From: JAGTVG01 sp942491935 | GTDB taxonomy: Bacteria > Bacteroidota > Bacteroidia > Cytophagales > Cyclobacteriaceae | Direction: 5' to 3' | Length of the DNA: 64,000 nucleotides | Assembly (NCBI GenBank): GCA_942491935.1 | Contig: CALOCZ010000020.1 | Span: 5,823-69,822, forward strand | Shown: positions 32,882 to 43,550 of the stretch, one piece after another | Layout of the letters: every line of letters begins with the position of its first letter | How positions within the stretch are numbered: position 1 is the stretch's first letter | Program-made: the position numbers and the translations under genes | Notes under the pieces: model-generated | Databases searched by the model: none | The model's input: the letters and a program-made list of their open reading frames with translations, nothing else | What the model was told of the DNA's origin: nothing

Positions 32882-34060
32882 ATGGATAAATCCGAAAAAT
32901 CAGAACTTTTCAGGGATAAGAATATTTACATCATTTTTAGTATTACCATGTTGGCCATCATGGGAGTCGCAAGTTTGACACCAGCATTCCCAGAGATCAT
33001 AAGGGAGTTTGATATTTCAGCCGAGGAGATCGGACTACTGATCACCGTATTCACCTTACCCGGTGTGATCCTCAGCCCTCTGATGGGGGCTCTGGCCGAC
33101 AGGCTGGGTCGAAAAGCAATTCTGATCCCTTCCATCTTTGTTTTTGGGATCAGCGGATTTCTATGCGGCTTTATGACAGAATATTCCCATATCCTCATCC
33201 TGAGGTTTATTCAGGGTACTGGTGCTGTGGCACTGGGAATGATCAACATTACACTGGTAGGTGATATCTATACAGGTAACAAAAGGGCAACAGCCATGGG
33301 CTATAATGCCAGTGTCCTGAATGTAGGCACAGCAGCATATCCTGCTATTGGTGGGGCCCTTGCCGTGATAGCCTGGAATTATCCATTTTACCTTCCCTTG
33401 CTAGCTATACCGATCGGATTATTTGTCATTTTCAGACTAAACAATCCCGAACCCTATAAAAAGCAATCCTTTATTGAATATTTAAGGAACACCTGGGTAT
33501 CCATCAACAAAAGGGATGTCTGGGCATTGTTTTTTATCAACATTCTGGTTTTTATCATACTTTATGGATCATTGCTTACTTTTTTTCCACTGTTTCTGGA
33601 AGAGAATTTCCAGGCCAACGCATTGCAGATCGGCATGATCATGTCGGTGATGTCGGTCATTACTGCCTTTATATCAGCACAACTGGGAAAACTAAGCCGT
33701 AGGTTCAGCTCCAGAACTCTACTAATTTACAGTGCTCTTTCCTATCTCCTGTCCATGTTGATCATACCTGCTTCAAATTCCTGGATAATGATCCTTGTGG
33801 CCATTACATTTTTTGCCATTGGACATGGCTTGCTCCTGCCTAATATCTTCAATCTGCTGGTCGGATATGCTACTATTAATGAGCGGGCAGGATTCATGTC
33901 CATAAACAGTATGGTATTACGTATCGGCCAGACGGTTGGGCCCCTATTCGTTGCACTGGTGTATAACCTGCGTGGGATAAATGCTACTTTTATTGCTGGT
34001 GCAGTTGTAGCCGGGCTGATGATCCTTATTATATTAACTATGATATCAAAAAACAAATGA
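32882..34060 (+). CDS. MFS transporter
   Basis: Twelve-helix secondary transporter of the major facilitator superfamily, drug/metabolite-efflux-like. The helix 2-3 signature 'GALADRLGRKAILIPS' (about residues 70-85) is clear, as is 'LRFIQGTGAVALGMINITLV' in helix 4. I chose ATG 32882 (MDKSEKSEL) over a TTG 27 bases upstream. 392 residues, intact. It overlaps the downstream GH-like lipoprotein as ATGA, so uptake or export of a sugar or its product is a reasonable but unproved link. Confidence 0.88.
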   Translation: MDKSEKSELFRDKNIYIIFSITMLAIMGVASLTPAFPEIIREFDISAEEIGLLITVFTLPGVILSPLMGALADRLGRKAILIPSIFVFGISGFLCGFMTEYSHILILRFIQGTGAVALGMINITLVGDIYTGNKRATAMGYNASVLNVGTAAYPAIGGALAVIAWNYPFYLPLLAIPIGLFVIFRLNNPEPYKKQSFIEYLRNTWVSINKRDVWALFFINILVFIILYGSLLTFFPLFLEENFQANALQIGMIMSVMSVITAFISAQLGKLSRRFSSRTLLIYSALSYLLSMLIIPASNSWIMILVAITFFAIGHGLLLPNIFNLLVGYATINERAGFMSINSMVLRIGQTVGPLFVALVYNLRGINATFIAGAVVAGLMILIILTMISKNK

Positions 34061-35178
34061 TTATGAATTGGAAATTAAGATCCTTAAAAATTTATCTTTA
34101 CTCCCTAGCCATGTTGACCCTTTTAATCCCTTTGAATTCATGCGCTCCGGATTCTCAGAAGGTCATTGAGATCAGGGGAATCTATGGGAATCCAAAACCC
34201 TTCTGGGATAAAGGGATGAACCTTCCGTCACTTGGTGCTAATGCCATTTTTGTTCACAGTGGTTCAATAAATCACGACATGATGGAAAGGGCCAGGTCAG
34301 AAGGCTTAAAGGTCTATGCTGAATTTGCCACATTGAATGGCAAAGATTATGTAAAAGAACATCCGGAAGCCTGGGCGATCAATGAAAAAGGCGAACAAGT
34401 GATGGCGGCTTCCTGGTTTATGGGAGTTTGTCCGACAGAACCTGGTTTCCGGCAGTACCGCATGGATCAATTGCGTGGCCTGTTAACGAAATTTGACCTT
34501 GATGGTATATGGATGGACTACGTTCACTGGCATGCCCAGTTTGAGGAACCTGAGCCCATCCTTCCGGAAACCTGTTTTTGTGATCATTGCCTGGAGAGGT
34601 TCGAACAGGAATCCAACCTGCAAATCCCTGATGGCACAATACCTGAAAAAGCCCAATGGATTTTGAATAATGTTGACAAGGAATGGAGGGACTGGAGATG
34701 CCAGGTAATATACGGTTGGGCATCAGATATGAAAGCTATTATAAAGGAGGTAAATCCCGGGATACTATTAGGTTTATATCATTGTCCCTGGGATGATGAT
34801 GAATTTAATGGGGCCAGGCGTCGTATCCTTGGGCTAGATTATGACCTTCTTAAAGAAGTTATTGATGTGTTCTCTCCAATGGTTTACCATGGAAGAATGG
34901 GGCGTAAACCTGAGTGGGTAGAAGAGAATATCACCTGGTTCTGCAATCGCTTGGAAATCGAACCAGGTACTTATCCTAAAGTATGGCCCATCGTACAAGC
35001 CTACGATGATCCTGAAAAAATCTCAGGAGGTGAGTTTGAAACAGTCTTAAGAGGCGGGTTGGCAAGTAAATCGACCGGTGTGATGATGTTTACTACTTAT
35101 GCAGTGGCCGAGGATTCAGTCAAGACAAAGATCATGGAGAAAGTGTATAAAGAAATCCTAAAATCACATAATCCTTAG
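34057..35178 (+). CDS. Putative glycoside-hydrolase-like lipoprotein (GHL10-type barrel)
   Basis: Leader 'YSLAMLTLLIPLNSCAP' has a lipobox Cys near residue 29. The body reads as a TIM-barrel: 'EIRGIYGNPKPFWDKGMNLP', 'GLKVYAEFATLNGKDYV', 'FDLDGIWMDYVHWHAQFEEP', 'GILLGLYHCPWDDDEFNGAR' and 'IDVFSPMVYHGRMGRKPEWV'. Such G-I-W-x-D-Y and S-P-M-x-Y-H blocks are typical of hypothetical glycoside hydrolases of the GHL10/DUF4015 type. A Cys cluster 'TCFCDHCLERFEQ' is also common there. 373 residues, intact. Substrate unknown. Confidence 0.7.
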   Translation: MIMNWKLRSLKIYLYSLAMLTLLIPLNSCAPDSQKVIEIRGIYGNPKPFWDKGMNLPSLGANAIFVHSGSINHDMMERARSEGLKVYAEFATLNGKDYVKEHPEAWAINEKGEQVMAASWFMGVCPTEPGFRQYRMDQLRGLLTKFDLDGIWMDYVHWHAQFEEPEPILPETCFCDHCLERFEQESNLQIPDGTIPEKAQWILNNVDKEWRDWRCQVIYGWASDMKAIIKEVNPGILLGLYHCPWDDDEFNGARRRILGLDYDLLKEVIDVFSPMVYHGRMGRKPEWVEENITWFCNRLEIEPGTYPKVWPIVQAYDDPEKISGGEFETVLRGGLASKSTGVMMFTTYAVAEDSVKTKIMEKVYKEILKSHNP

Positions 35179-35208
35179 GAAAATTATATTATTAATAGAG
35201 GTTTTCTT

Positions 35209-35823
35209 TTAAGATTTATTATTTGAATGATAAATCAGCGCTTCAAGGACGGGGATCATTTCGATATTGTACACATTTACTGATTCCGGGGTCTTCAAGA
35301 TAACAGGTGAAAAGTTCATTATCCCGGTTACTCCACAATTCACCAACTCATGACATACTTCCTGGGCCGCTATTTCAGGTACGGCTAGAACTGCAGTTTT
35401 AACCTTATACATTGATATAACCTCTTGAAGCATGTCAGTCCTGTATATTGGCACATTATATTTTCTTTTAAGCTTTACAGGATCGATATCAAATACTGCA
35501 GCAATCTTGATGTTGTGCTTTTCAAATCCGCTATAATTAATCAAAGCCTCTCCAATATTCCCCGATCCTATAATTATTATATAATCGGTGACATGTTTCT
35601 CAAAGATCTGATTGATCTTGTCCAGGATCTCATTGATATTATATCCCCCTTTTTTGTGTCCGGAAATTTTGAATTTTGAGAAGTCCTTACGGATCTGCTC
35701 TGAACTTAATCCACTTTCTTTGGCAATGGTATATGAGAAGGTTGTCTCCCAGCCAAATCGTTTAAATTTTTCAAGGCACATCCGATATCGAAGTAATCGG
35801 CGAATAGTATCGCTTATTGGCAT
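35209..35823 (-). CDS. rex: Redox-sensing repressor Rex (paralogue 1)
   Basis: DNA-binding repressor that senses the NADH/NAD+ ratio. Winged-helix domain (residues about 1-80) includes 'SSEQIRKDFSKFKISGHKKG', the classic Rex recognition region. The Rossmann loop 'IIIGSGNIGEALINYSGF' is near residue 84 and 'AAVFDIDPVKLKRKYNVPIY' near 113. 204 residues, intact. A second Rex lies at 55832, so the organism has two. It follows the CehA-like gene on the same strand by 66 bases. Just upstream is an A+T-rich triple direct repeat (ATTTAAAGAA, 35831-35858) but no Rex operator that I can see. Confidence 0.95.
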   Translation of the reverse strand: MPISDTIRRLLRYRMCLEKFKRFGWETTFSYTIAKESGLSSEQIRKDFSKFKISGHKKGGYNINEILDKINQIFEKHVTDYIIIIGSGNIGEALINYSGFEKHNIKIAAVFDIDPVKLKRKYNVPIYRTDMLQEVISMYKVKTAVLAVPEIAAQEVCHELVNCGVTGIMNFSPVILKTPESVNVYNIEMIPVLEALIYHSNNKS

Positions 35824-35889
35824 CTTAAAAATTTAAAGAAATTTAAAGAAATATTAAAGACAATCAAAGTAAAAAAGAAAAGTAGTGAT

Positions 35890-38625
35890 TCAATGATTAT
35901 GTTCAGAATGATTTTTTGTAGGAGTGTGTATGTGATCATACCCCTTTGCATGCATCCTGTTATGTAAAGTACGATGTGATGATTCCAGTACAAGCCGCAT
36001 TCGCTTGTAGGCTTTATCATCAGCTCTTGTGCCTATGGTTTCAAGATAAGCCATGGCGCCTTCAATTTGTTCCAGTATGGTCAATGCATCAGTTTTTACC
36101 AACATCTGGTTTTCTTTTACTGAAAGCATCACAGGTGATGTATGAGCTGCAATGATCTCAGGCTTATCTTCATAATGTCCCCTAACCAAAAGTGCAATCC
36201 ACGAGCTGTCATTAATCTTTACACTCCAACTGCCTCTGCCCTCCCACTTTGACACTTTAGTGCTTTCCCTTATTTCACCATTTACAATTAAATCCACACT
36301 TGTCATTGGTACTGTAATGCTTGCTACCTCCCAAGAAACATATACATTGCCGCCATTGCCGGACATTTTTATCCGGCTTCCTGCTGGTTTTCCATCAACG
36401 GAAAACTCCAGAAGTGGTCCGTAGGTCACAAAAGTCTGTCCTTTCCTAATCGATTCTTTCCAATTTTCATAATTGAATTCCACGCTCTCATCGATTTTAG
36501 CGTAAGTGCGAACTGCTCCCACAGGGGTACCGGCGCTCATCTTATCTGTACCACCGACACAGGCGATAAAATAACCACAATTCAGGTATCGATACCAGTC
36601 GGTTAAGGAATAAGGATCAATTCCTCCATAAAGGTTTCCCCATGAAGTCATCTCCACTCCATCGATGCCTCCATTCACAATGGCTGCTGCGTTTTCAAGT
36701 CTGGGATTTGGAAAATGAGGCAATATAACAACTCCATTCTGCTTTTTGCATTGAGATGCCCATTCGGTTAGCAGCGCTTCTATAGGATCCCCAATAGCTG
36801 ATTCATCAATACCGCCAGTAGTCATAGGAGCAATAATATTTCCCTCATATCCCAACAAAGAAATATGCCCCATTACATGTTGTCTATTTTCGGTTCCAAC
36901 CCTTACCAGGTATTCGCCCTCACCCCCAGCTTCTTTTGAACCATATGTCGTTTTGCCATCAAAATCACCCACATTGGTCATAAGTTCACCCCACTGGCTG
37001 GCTAGTAAATTGACGATATTAACACCTTCGGCAGATCCTTCCAACTGGGCTGAACTGGTGGACAGAAAGTGTACGTGAGTATCTGCAGTAACCCACCCTT
37101 TTTCCCTCCATTTTAACAACCTCTCTACTTCAATGGTTATTTCCTCAGTATTGGCTTGAACTTCGACGACCTTGCGAATTGGCTTAATTTCAAATCCTTT
37201 TGAGATTTCAAGAAAGATCTTACCTAATGGGACATTAATAAGCGTTTCCCCTGGTATATAGGTACAAGCATGAGAGCCCTGGTGAACGAAATCCACACTA
37301 TAATCTTCGAACCAGGCCGGATTAGGCCACCGGTGCCTGTCAACAGGAGCGAGATATTCATCCGACTCACCATGTGCATGAAATTTTACAGGGATTGGCT
37401 TACTGCTGCCCTTTTCTACTACCTTGATTTTGATACGCTTTTCAGCAGGTGCGATCTTTTTGAGATTTCCTAAAGACATGCCTTTTAAAACATCAGCAAC
37501 GGGTAAAGTAAGTCCTCCGACCAGATGAAACTGACCGTCCGGGTGTGCAGAATATTCAACAATTATCTCTTGTTTAGATCTATCGGCTACCTGATTGTTA
37601 TAGGATTGGTGCCAATTATTATCAGGATATTTTAACCTTCGATTCGCGCTGATCACTTGCCCCAAATCCAGCTTGATCTGTGAAAAGAGTCCATGATCAT
37701 CCAGGTAAGGATCAAAATCCGTTCCAGAAGGTAAAGTAAAGATTGCTTTCTGTCTTGACGCCCAACGCAGTGGATTAGAATTAACATTTCCTGCTGAAAT
37801 AGCCGAGAGAACAATAGGAGAACCTATCAAAGGTTCAAACCGTAAGCCTTTAATAATTTTATTGGGATTTGGATTTTTCCATGCCCATAACCAATTGATC
37901 CAACTACCTCTATCATCCAATGCTACCCGTGTTTGTGAGCCTCCCCAAAAGCCTGAGGTCTGGAGATGGTGGAAGTGAATTGGTCTTGGCTTGTGATGAG
38001 CCACTGATTCGATACAGTTCTCTCCCCATACCTGCTGGAACATGCCAATATGGTAACGTTGGTGTACAGGAATACTTGATTCTGTACCATCAGAATATAG
38101 AATAACGTAATTGGCGATATGTTCATTCAAGTGCCCGATCCCTTTGAATGGCTTTTCATAAAAACCATTTTCCTCTTTTTTTAGTGGCATATGGTCAGAA
38201 GTATGCAAAAAAACCAACCAATTACTTGTAACAGGTGTGAATTGCACATTGACCACCTCATCCTTCAGATAAAGAATGTTGGAATCAATATTAAAGGGAA
38301 TCCCCCAGGAGGTGGTCTCCCCAACCGGGGCATCCATAACAGCTGTATGCATTTCTTCAGAAACCTCCGACTTCGTAAGACGCGAGATACTCCGGTTTCC
38401 GGAAAATGAAATAGTCTCAAATAAAGGTGAAGCCGGTCCATCCTGGAATTTCAAGGCGGGTTCAGATGAAGAGATTTGAAGATCCTTACCGGAGATTACT
38501 TCGTTCTCAGTGACTTGTTTATCTTCAATAGAAGCTGCAAAAACAGGAACAGAGGTAGTCGATATTAAGGTTGTTGTTGAGAGCGTTTTCAAAAAATTTC
38601 GACGGGAACTTGGATTGTAGGTCAT
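35890..38625 (-). CDS. CehA/McbA-family metallohydrolase, Tat-exported
   Basis: Large extracytoplasmic protein with a PHP-type metal-dependent hydrolase domain. N-terminal 'SRRNFLKTLSTTTLISTTSV' is a Tat leader. The first 450 residues are beta-rich. The metallohydrolase part starts at 'KGWVTADTHVHFLSTSSAQ' (His-x-His) near residue 510, with 'VVILPHFPNPRLENAAAIVN' near 635 and 'CGYFIACVGGTDKMSAGTPV' near 690. The C-terminal stretch is His-rich (NHSEHNH). 911 residues, intact. Family members include carbamate or phosphoester hydrolases, but most, probably including this one, have unknown substrates. Confidence 0.82.
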   Translation of the reverse strand: MTYNPSSRRNFLKTLSTTTLISTTSVPVFAASIEDKQVTENEVISGKDLQISSSEPALKFQDGPASPLFETISFSGNRSISRLTKSEVSEEMHTAVMDAPVGETTSWGIPFNIDSNILYLKDEVVNVQFTPVTSNWLVFLHTSDHMPLKKEENGFYEKPFKGIGHLNEHIANYVILYSDGTESSIPVHQRYHIGMFQQVWGENCIESVAHHKPRPIHFHHLQTSGFWGGSQTRVALDDRGSWINWLWAWKNPNPNKIIKGLRFEPLIGSPIVLSAISAGNVNSNPLRWASRQKAIFTLPSGTDFDPYLDDHGLFSQIKLDLGQVISANRRLKYPDNNWHQSYNNQVADRSKQEIIVEYSAHPDGQFHLVGGLTLPVADVLKGMSLGNLKKIAPAEKRIKIKVVEKGSSKPIPVKFHAHGESDEYLAPVDRHRWPNPAWFEDYSVDFVHQGSHACTYIPGETLINVPLGKIFLEISKGFEIKPIRKVVEVQANTEEITIEVERLLKWREKGWVTADTHVHFLSTSSAQLEGSAEGVNIVNLLASQWGELMTNVGDFDGKTTYGSKEAGGEGEYLVRVGTENRQHVMGHISLLGYEGNIIAPMTTGGIDESAIGDPIEALLTEWASQCKKQNGVVILPHFPNPRLENAAAIVNGGIDGVEMTSWGNLYGGIDPYSLTDWYRYLNCGYFIACVGGTDKMSAGTPVGAVRTYAKIDESVEFNYENWKESIRKGQTFVTYGPLLEFSVDGKPAGSRIKMSGNGGNVYVSWEVASITVPMTSVDLIVNGEIRESTKVSKWEGRGSWSVKINDSSWIALLVRGHYEDKPEIIAAHTSPVMLSVKENQMLVKTDALTILEQIEGAMAYLETIGTRADDKAYKRMRLVLESSHRTLHNRMHAKGYDHIHTPTKNHSEHNH

Positions 38626-38720
38626 GATTTGAGACGATTATAAGATTGTTATGAAATATGCAAGAACAAAATAATTAAAAAAATAAACTTATAAAAGTAT
38701 TATCTTGACATCACCTGGAC

Positions 38721-38900
38721 TTACTTCCTGCTCAGGTCTTTTAATTCTTCCTCTGCCTCCATTTTGCGAATCTGCTCCCTGATCTCCCTGTTTTTTTTAA
38801 GAAGCCTCAGAGCAATAGCTTCGTCTTTACCCATTAAAGCTGTAAGCCCGCTACGTCGGTAAACATAATGGATGCTAAATTCCTCCTGGAAGATGATGAA
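38721..38900 (-). pseudogene. Decayed N-terminus of a class III cyclase
   Basis: The minus strand reads 'SSSSRRNLASIMFTDVAG' and, one frame over, 'LTALMGKDEAIALRLLKKNR' followed by a charged helix ending in DLSRK-stop (38721-38723). This is the first metal-binding segment of class III cyclases, close to the cyclase at 19450. One base is missing inside the G-Y-T motif. The catalytic remainder is absent, so the gene is a relic, unlike the indel-split but complete genes nearby. Confidence 0.65.
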
Positions 38901-39232
38901 GTTCGGTATTGCTTTGACATAAGCTCTGAAGATAATGAATATTATAAGAATAGTACAAAGTGGATGATCAAAGAATTTTATCCTGGATAAAATATCTATT
39001 TATCATAATTTTCACTCTGGACTTGATCTATGCCACTTAGTTATCTTCAAAATCGTTTATATCCATAAATTGTGTCAGATTTGCCGACAAGCGTTGTTGG
39101 ATTTTCCGACAACAAAGGTTTGATTTTTCCTTTAAATTGCTGTGAATCAGGATTATATTTACGTGGCATATATTTTGTAATTTGATGATAGCAATAGATA
39201 AATTTTTACTTTCGATCCAGTTTTTAATATAT
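38901..39232. other. Intergenic region upstream of ABC permease
   Basis: No coding frame of interest. It contains TTGTCGG/CCGACAA-type short inverted elements around 39084-39112 (GCCGACAAGCG and TTCCGACAACA) of unclear meaning, and should hold the permease promoter. Confidence 0.35.
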
Positions 39233-41599
39233 ATGCTGCATTCAATAATAAGATCCGCTTTAAGAAACCTTCAAAAACGAAGAGTCAATACCCTTTTATC
39301 GATTGTTGGATTAACTGTTGGATTTACTTCCTTTATTTTGATCAGCATGTTCATAAAATATGAACTGAGCTGGGATTCTTACCATGAAAACTATGACAGG
39401 ATATACCGGGTCCAAACTGATATTACTTCCCAGGACGAAAAGATCATGCAGACCTCACCTGCGCTTTATTCATATTTGAACAACAGATTTACAGACATTG
39501 AAAAACATGGAATAGTAATGTCTGACCAAAAAGTGTTTCTCTCCATTTCAGAAAGTGATGAATCCATTGAAGAAAAAGGACAGTACGCCGACCAGGGATA
39601 TCTGGATATGTTCACCTATGAATTTATTAAAGGATCAAAGGTAGATGCCTTGAGGGATCCTATGTCTGTTGTCCTCTCTACCAGTCTTGCCACTAAGCTC
39701 TTCAAACAGGATGATCCAGTTGGTAAAATGGTGCTGTTGCAGAAAAAACAAAATCTTAAAGTAACTGGCGTCTATGAGGATCTGCCAGAAGATTCACACC
39801 TTAAGCCTGAATTTATCATCTCCATCTCGACGCTTGAAATACTTTGGAACAGAAAGGATATTTTTGATCAATGGGACTGGAATTCTTTCTATAACTATGT
39901 ACTGCTTAAGAAAGGGGCTGATTTTAAAAATGTAGATACTGGTATTAAATATGTTCTGAAGGATAAGGTGCTCACAGATTACAGGGAATTATACTTGCGC
40001 CCTCTTTCAAAATTGTACATGTATTCCACGAACGACAATTATCAGTTCATTATCAATATCCTAAGTATATTTTCTTTTTTTGTTCTCATCCTTGCTTCCA
40101 TTAATTATGTTAATTTATCCATTGCTTCCAGCTCATTACGAGGCAAGGAAATTGGGATTAAAAAAGTTATAGGTTCTTCCCGCAGACTATTAATGGCCCA
40201 GATATTTATTGAATCCATGTTAGTAACCGTATTTTCTTTCATATTATCCTTGATCGTAATTGAATTATCCCTTAATGCTTTTAACCATACTACTGATAAA
40301 GATCTAACCTTCCTGTTATTGTTTAAGAATGGATTGATTGTTTTCATCTTTATGTCAATCTTCCTTATAGGTATAGTATCAAGTGTTTACCCTGCATGGA
40401 TTATAACCAGATTCAAATCAATAGATCTGTTCAAGAATAAACTGTCTGTAAACAATAAAGGAATTCCCCTAAAAAAGATACTCGTTGGATTTCAGTTTAC
40501 GATTTCTATTATACTGATCACACTTACTGTTTTACTAACCAAACAGATCAGCTATACCCAAAACATGGACCTTGGATTTAATAAGTCAAATCTATTGTTT
40601 GCTGAGATACTGCCAACTGAAGGTAATGTAACATTCAATCAAATAAAAAATAGGTTAAAAAACATTCCGGAGATAGAATATATATCTGCTTCGGGGGGAT
40701 TTCCCATTCATTCTTCAAGATATGTAAACCGGGACATGATAAACTGGGAAGGTGGTGCCAGAAATGATGTAAAAGAGGTCAAGTCATTCTGGGTAAGTTA
40801 TGATTTCATTAAGACTTTGGATCTTACAATAGTGGAAGGGCGAGGATTTTCAGAAGACCACCCATCAGATTTGAGAGACAGGTATGTCATAAATGAAACT
40901 GCTGTCAGGCAATTTGGCTGGGAGGAACCAATAGGCAAGTTTTTAGATAACCGGGAGATGCAGGTTATTGGGGTAATGAAGGATATGCATTTCCATGACC
41001 CATACAATGTAATTAAACCTCTCGCCATCCAGGTCAAAAATGGTGATTCAGTAATTACCGGTCCGGTATTTTTTGCCTTTAGGCTGAATTCGAATAATAT
41101 AAACAAATTGAAGGGTGAAATAGAATCTGTATTATTGGAATTATTTCCCAGAGATCCATTCACAATCAAGATCTTTAATGATCACTTTAAAACCGCTGAA
41201 ATATTTAAAGTATATAGTACTATAAATTCTGTATTTTCATTTTTCGCATTAATTGCTATCCTATTATCCATTTTGGGAGTTATCGGCCTGATCACTCATA
41301 CGCTGAACCGGCGAACTAAGGAGATAGCTATCCGAAAAATCAGCGGATGCAGTAGTGCTTCTATGTTTGCCTCAATAACATTGGAATTCGTTTTGATCAT
41401 TTTTATTGCATCAATTATCGGATCCCTGGGAGCGGGATATTTTTATGGACTTTTCCCGATTTACTATCCAATCGAATTATCATTTTGGGATTTTCTGGTC
41501 GGCGGATTGCTTATTCTGAGTTTAACTTTACTATCGACAGGGCATAAAATGTGGAAGGAATCTATCCGTAATCCTGTTGAAGCACTTCGATACGAATAA
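39233..41599 (+). CDS. ABC transporter permease (MacB/FtsX family)
   Basis: Inner-membrane protein of the MacB-like mechanotransmission group. From ATG 39233 it starts 'MLHSIIRSALRNLQKRRVNT', then helix 1 and a periplasmic MacB-PCD domain (about residues 50-270). FtsX four-helix units follow at about 280-400 and 660-780 ('NRRTKEIAIRKISGCSSASM' is the conserved cytoplasmic loop). About 788 residues, intact. No ATPase gene is adjacent, common for Bacteroidota orphan permeases of this type. The in-frame start at 39182 would add a 17-residue hydrophobic extension, so I prefer the inner one. Confidence 0.9.
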   Translation: MLHSIIRSALRNLQKRRVNTLLSIVGLTVGFTSFILISMFIKYELSWDSYHENYDRIYRVQTDITSQDEKIMQTSPALYSYLNNRFTDIEKHGIVMSDQKVFLSISESDESIEEKGQYADQGYLDMFTYEFIKGSKVDALRDPMSVVLSTSLATKLFKQDDPVGKMVLLQKKQNLKVTGVYEDLPEDSHLKPEFIISISTLEILWNRKDIFDQWDWNSFYNYVLLKKGADFKNVDTGIKYVLKDKVLTDYRELYLRPLSKLYMYSTNDNYQFIINILSIFSFFVLILASINYVNLSIASSSLRGKEIGIKKVIGSSRRLLMAQIFIESMLVTVFSFILSLIVIELSLNAFNHTTDKDLTFLLLFKNGLIVFIFMSIFLIGIVSSVYPAWIITRFKSIDLFKNKLSVNNKGIPLKKILVGFQFTISIILITLTVLLTKQISYTQNMDLGFNKSNLLFAEILPTEGNVTFNQIKNRLKNIPEIEYISASGGFPIHSSRYVNRDMINWEGGARNDVKEVKSFWVSYDFIKTLDLTIVEGRGFSEDHPSDLRDRYVINETAVRQFGWEEPIGKFLDNREMQVIGVMKDMHFHDPYNVIKPLAIQVKNGDSVITGPVFFAFRLNSNNINKLKGEIESVLLELFPRDPFTIKIFNDHFKTAEIFKVYSTINSVFSFFALIAILLSILGVIGLITHTLNRRTKEIAIRKISGCSSASMFASITLEFVLIIFIASIIGSLGAGYFYGLFPIYYPIELSFWDFLVGGLLILSLTLLSTGHKMWKESIRNPVEALRYE

Positions 41600-41851
41600 A
41601 AGAATATCTGGTGTATCCATCAAGGTTTGTAACCTGCTCAAAACATGTGATCCTAATCAAAACCAATCCAGCAATACGGGTTTATCTAAAAATTTCAGAG
41701 TGTTAGGACTTCATGATTGCTGCAGGGAATTAACGAATAAATTTCTTCAACAAATTAATATTTTAAATTTCAGGTACTTATAGGAAAATATATTGCTAGA
41801 TCGCTGATATTCAATTCATTTTATGTTAAATTAAAATAAAAAAAGAATATT

Positions 41852-43492
41852 ATGCTTCAGTGGATTAAAAACAATGATTCCATTGGTACGTACAACCGTG
41901 GAGTCCCGGCCGAATCCGGCCTCTGCACACTTTGCCTGGCTTCCTGTAAAGGCAGATGTGAAGCATGGTTATCATCTATGGTAGGCAGAGCACTTCTTTA
42001 TCCAAGGAATTTTGGTGAATGTACTGCAGGTGCTTCCAACATTACCTCTTTAGGTGTTGGTTACCATGCGATTCGCATACAGGGCTACGCTTATGGCGCT
42101 CAAGGTTTGGGCGAAGGGCAGACAGCAAATGCAGATCATTGTCTGTTTGCAAATGCAAATCTGGAAACGAGCTTTGGTTCAGCTGAAAAAGTTAAATGCC
42201 GGGTACCCATTATGACAGGGGCACTCGGATCGACTTTTATTGCGGCGAATTATTGGCCATCCTTTGCGGTCGGATCTGCCTTATGTGGATTTCCAATTGT
42301 TATTGGCGAAAATGTAGTGGGGGTTGACAGGGAATCTATCATCAATAAAGGGAAGATAACCAAAGCTCCTGAACTGGATCGAAGAATTGAATCATTCTTC
42401 AGATATTATGATGGTTATGGTGCCATAATAGTTCAGCTTAATGTTGAAGGATTTAAACATGGTGTCGCAGAGTATATCATGGATAAATATGGCAATAAAG
42501 TAATCATATAATTAAAATGGGGACAGGGGGCAAAAGATATCGGTGGTGAAATACAGGTAAAAACGATTGAATATGCAAAATTTTTAAATGACCGCGGATA
42601 CCTGATCGATCCTGATCCATATAATCCAACAGTAGAGAAAGCCTACAAAAACCGTGCAATAAGTTCCTTTGCACGACATAGCAGGTTGGGTAATACAGAT
42701 ATGCCTACTCCGGAAGATGTGCAAGAGGAGTTTATGAATTCAGTAGCGTATTTACGAAAGATAGGTTTTACTAAGATTACTCTGAAAACAGGCGCCTATG
42801 GAATGGAAGCACTCGCCATGGCGATAAGGTATTCGGCGGATGCTGATCTGGACTTACTTACAATTGATGGTGCTGGTGGAGGTACCGGCATGAGTCCCTG
42901 GAATATGATGCAGCACTGGGGAATACCCAGCCTGGAATTGCATTCTAAAGCATATGAATATTGTAAGATCCTGGAAAATAAAGGATTGAAAGTGCCAGAC
43001 ATATCGTTCGCTGGTGGCTTTGCCCGTGAAGACCATCTCTTTAAAGCCATTGCTCTGGGAGCACCTTTTACCAAAATCGTATGTTTGGGCCGTGCACCAA
43101 TGATCCCAGGATTCCTTGGCAGTAATATTGAAGGTGTATTCTTTCCTGAAAGAAGGGCTGAATTAAATGGGCACTGGACAGAATTACCATCTTCAGTAAC
43201 AGCACATGGAAAATATCCAGAGGAAATTTTTAATGGGTGGGAAGAAATTAAGAACAAAGTCGGAGAGAAGGAGATGGAGAATATACCCTTTGGGGCAATT
43301 GCACTCTATACTATGGTGGACAAATTAGCCTGCGGCTTACAGCAATTTATGGCAGGCGCCAGGAAATTCAGTCTCGGTGATATTAATAGGGACGATCTTA
43401 TCGCTGCCAACAGGGAAACTGCTGATGTATCAGGTATATCTTATATGCTGGATGCCCTGGAAGATAAAGCTCTGGATGTCTTAAACAAGTGA
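41852..43492 (+). CDS. Glutamate-synthase-like FMN-binding protein, internal TAA
   Basis: Resembles the FMN/Fe-S domain of glutamate synthase large subunit without the glutaminase part. N-terminal Cys-rich 'SGLCTLCLASCKGRCEAW' probably binds a cluster. After 'DKYGNKVII' a TAA at 42509-42511 stands where family members have Glu of 'IELKWGQGAKDIGGE'; the same frame continues unbroken as LKWGQGAKDIGGEIQVKTIE. FMN-site motifs follow: 'LLTIDGAGGGTGMSPWNMM', 'ISFAGGFAREDHLFKAIALG' and 'KIVCLGRAPMIPGFLG'. Total about 546 codons. Such stand-alone proteins occur in anaerobes; the substrate is unknown. Whether the TAA is real is unresolved. Confidence 0.82.
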
Positions 43493-43550
43493 TTTGTATA
43501 TGGTAAGTTTCAGTAAGGATTATCAACGCTAGTACAGTCAGAAGTAAGAC

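Noticed and set aside
35828..35858. A+T-rich direct repeat before rex1 as an operator
   Set aside because: It lacks the TGTGA/TCACA core and looks like simple-sequence repetition.
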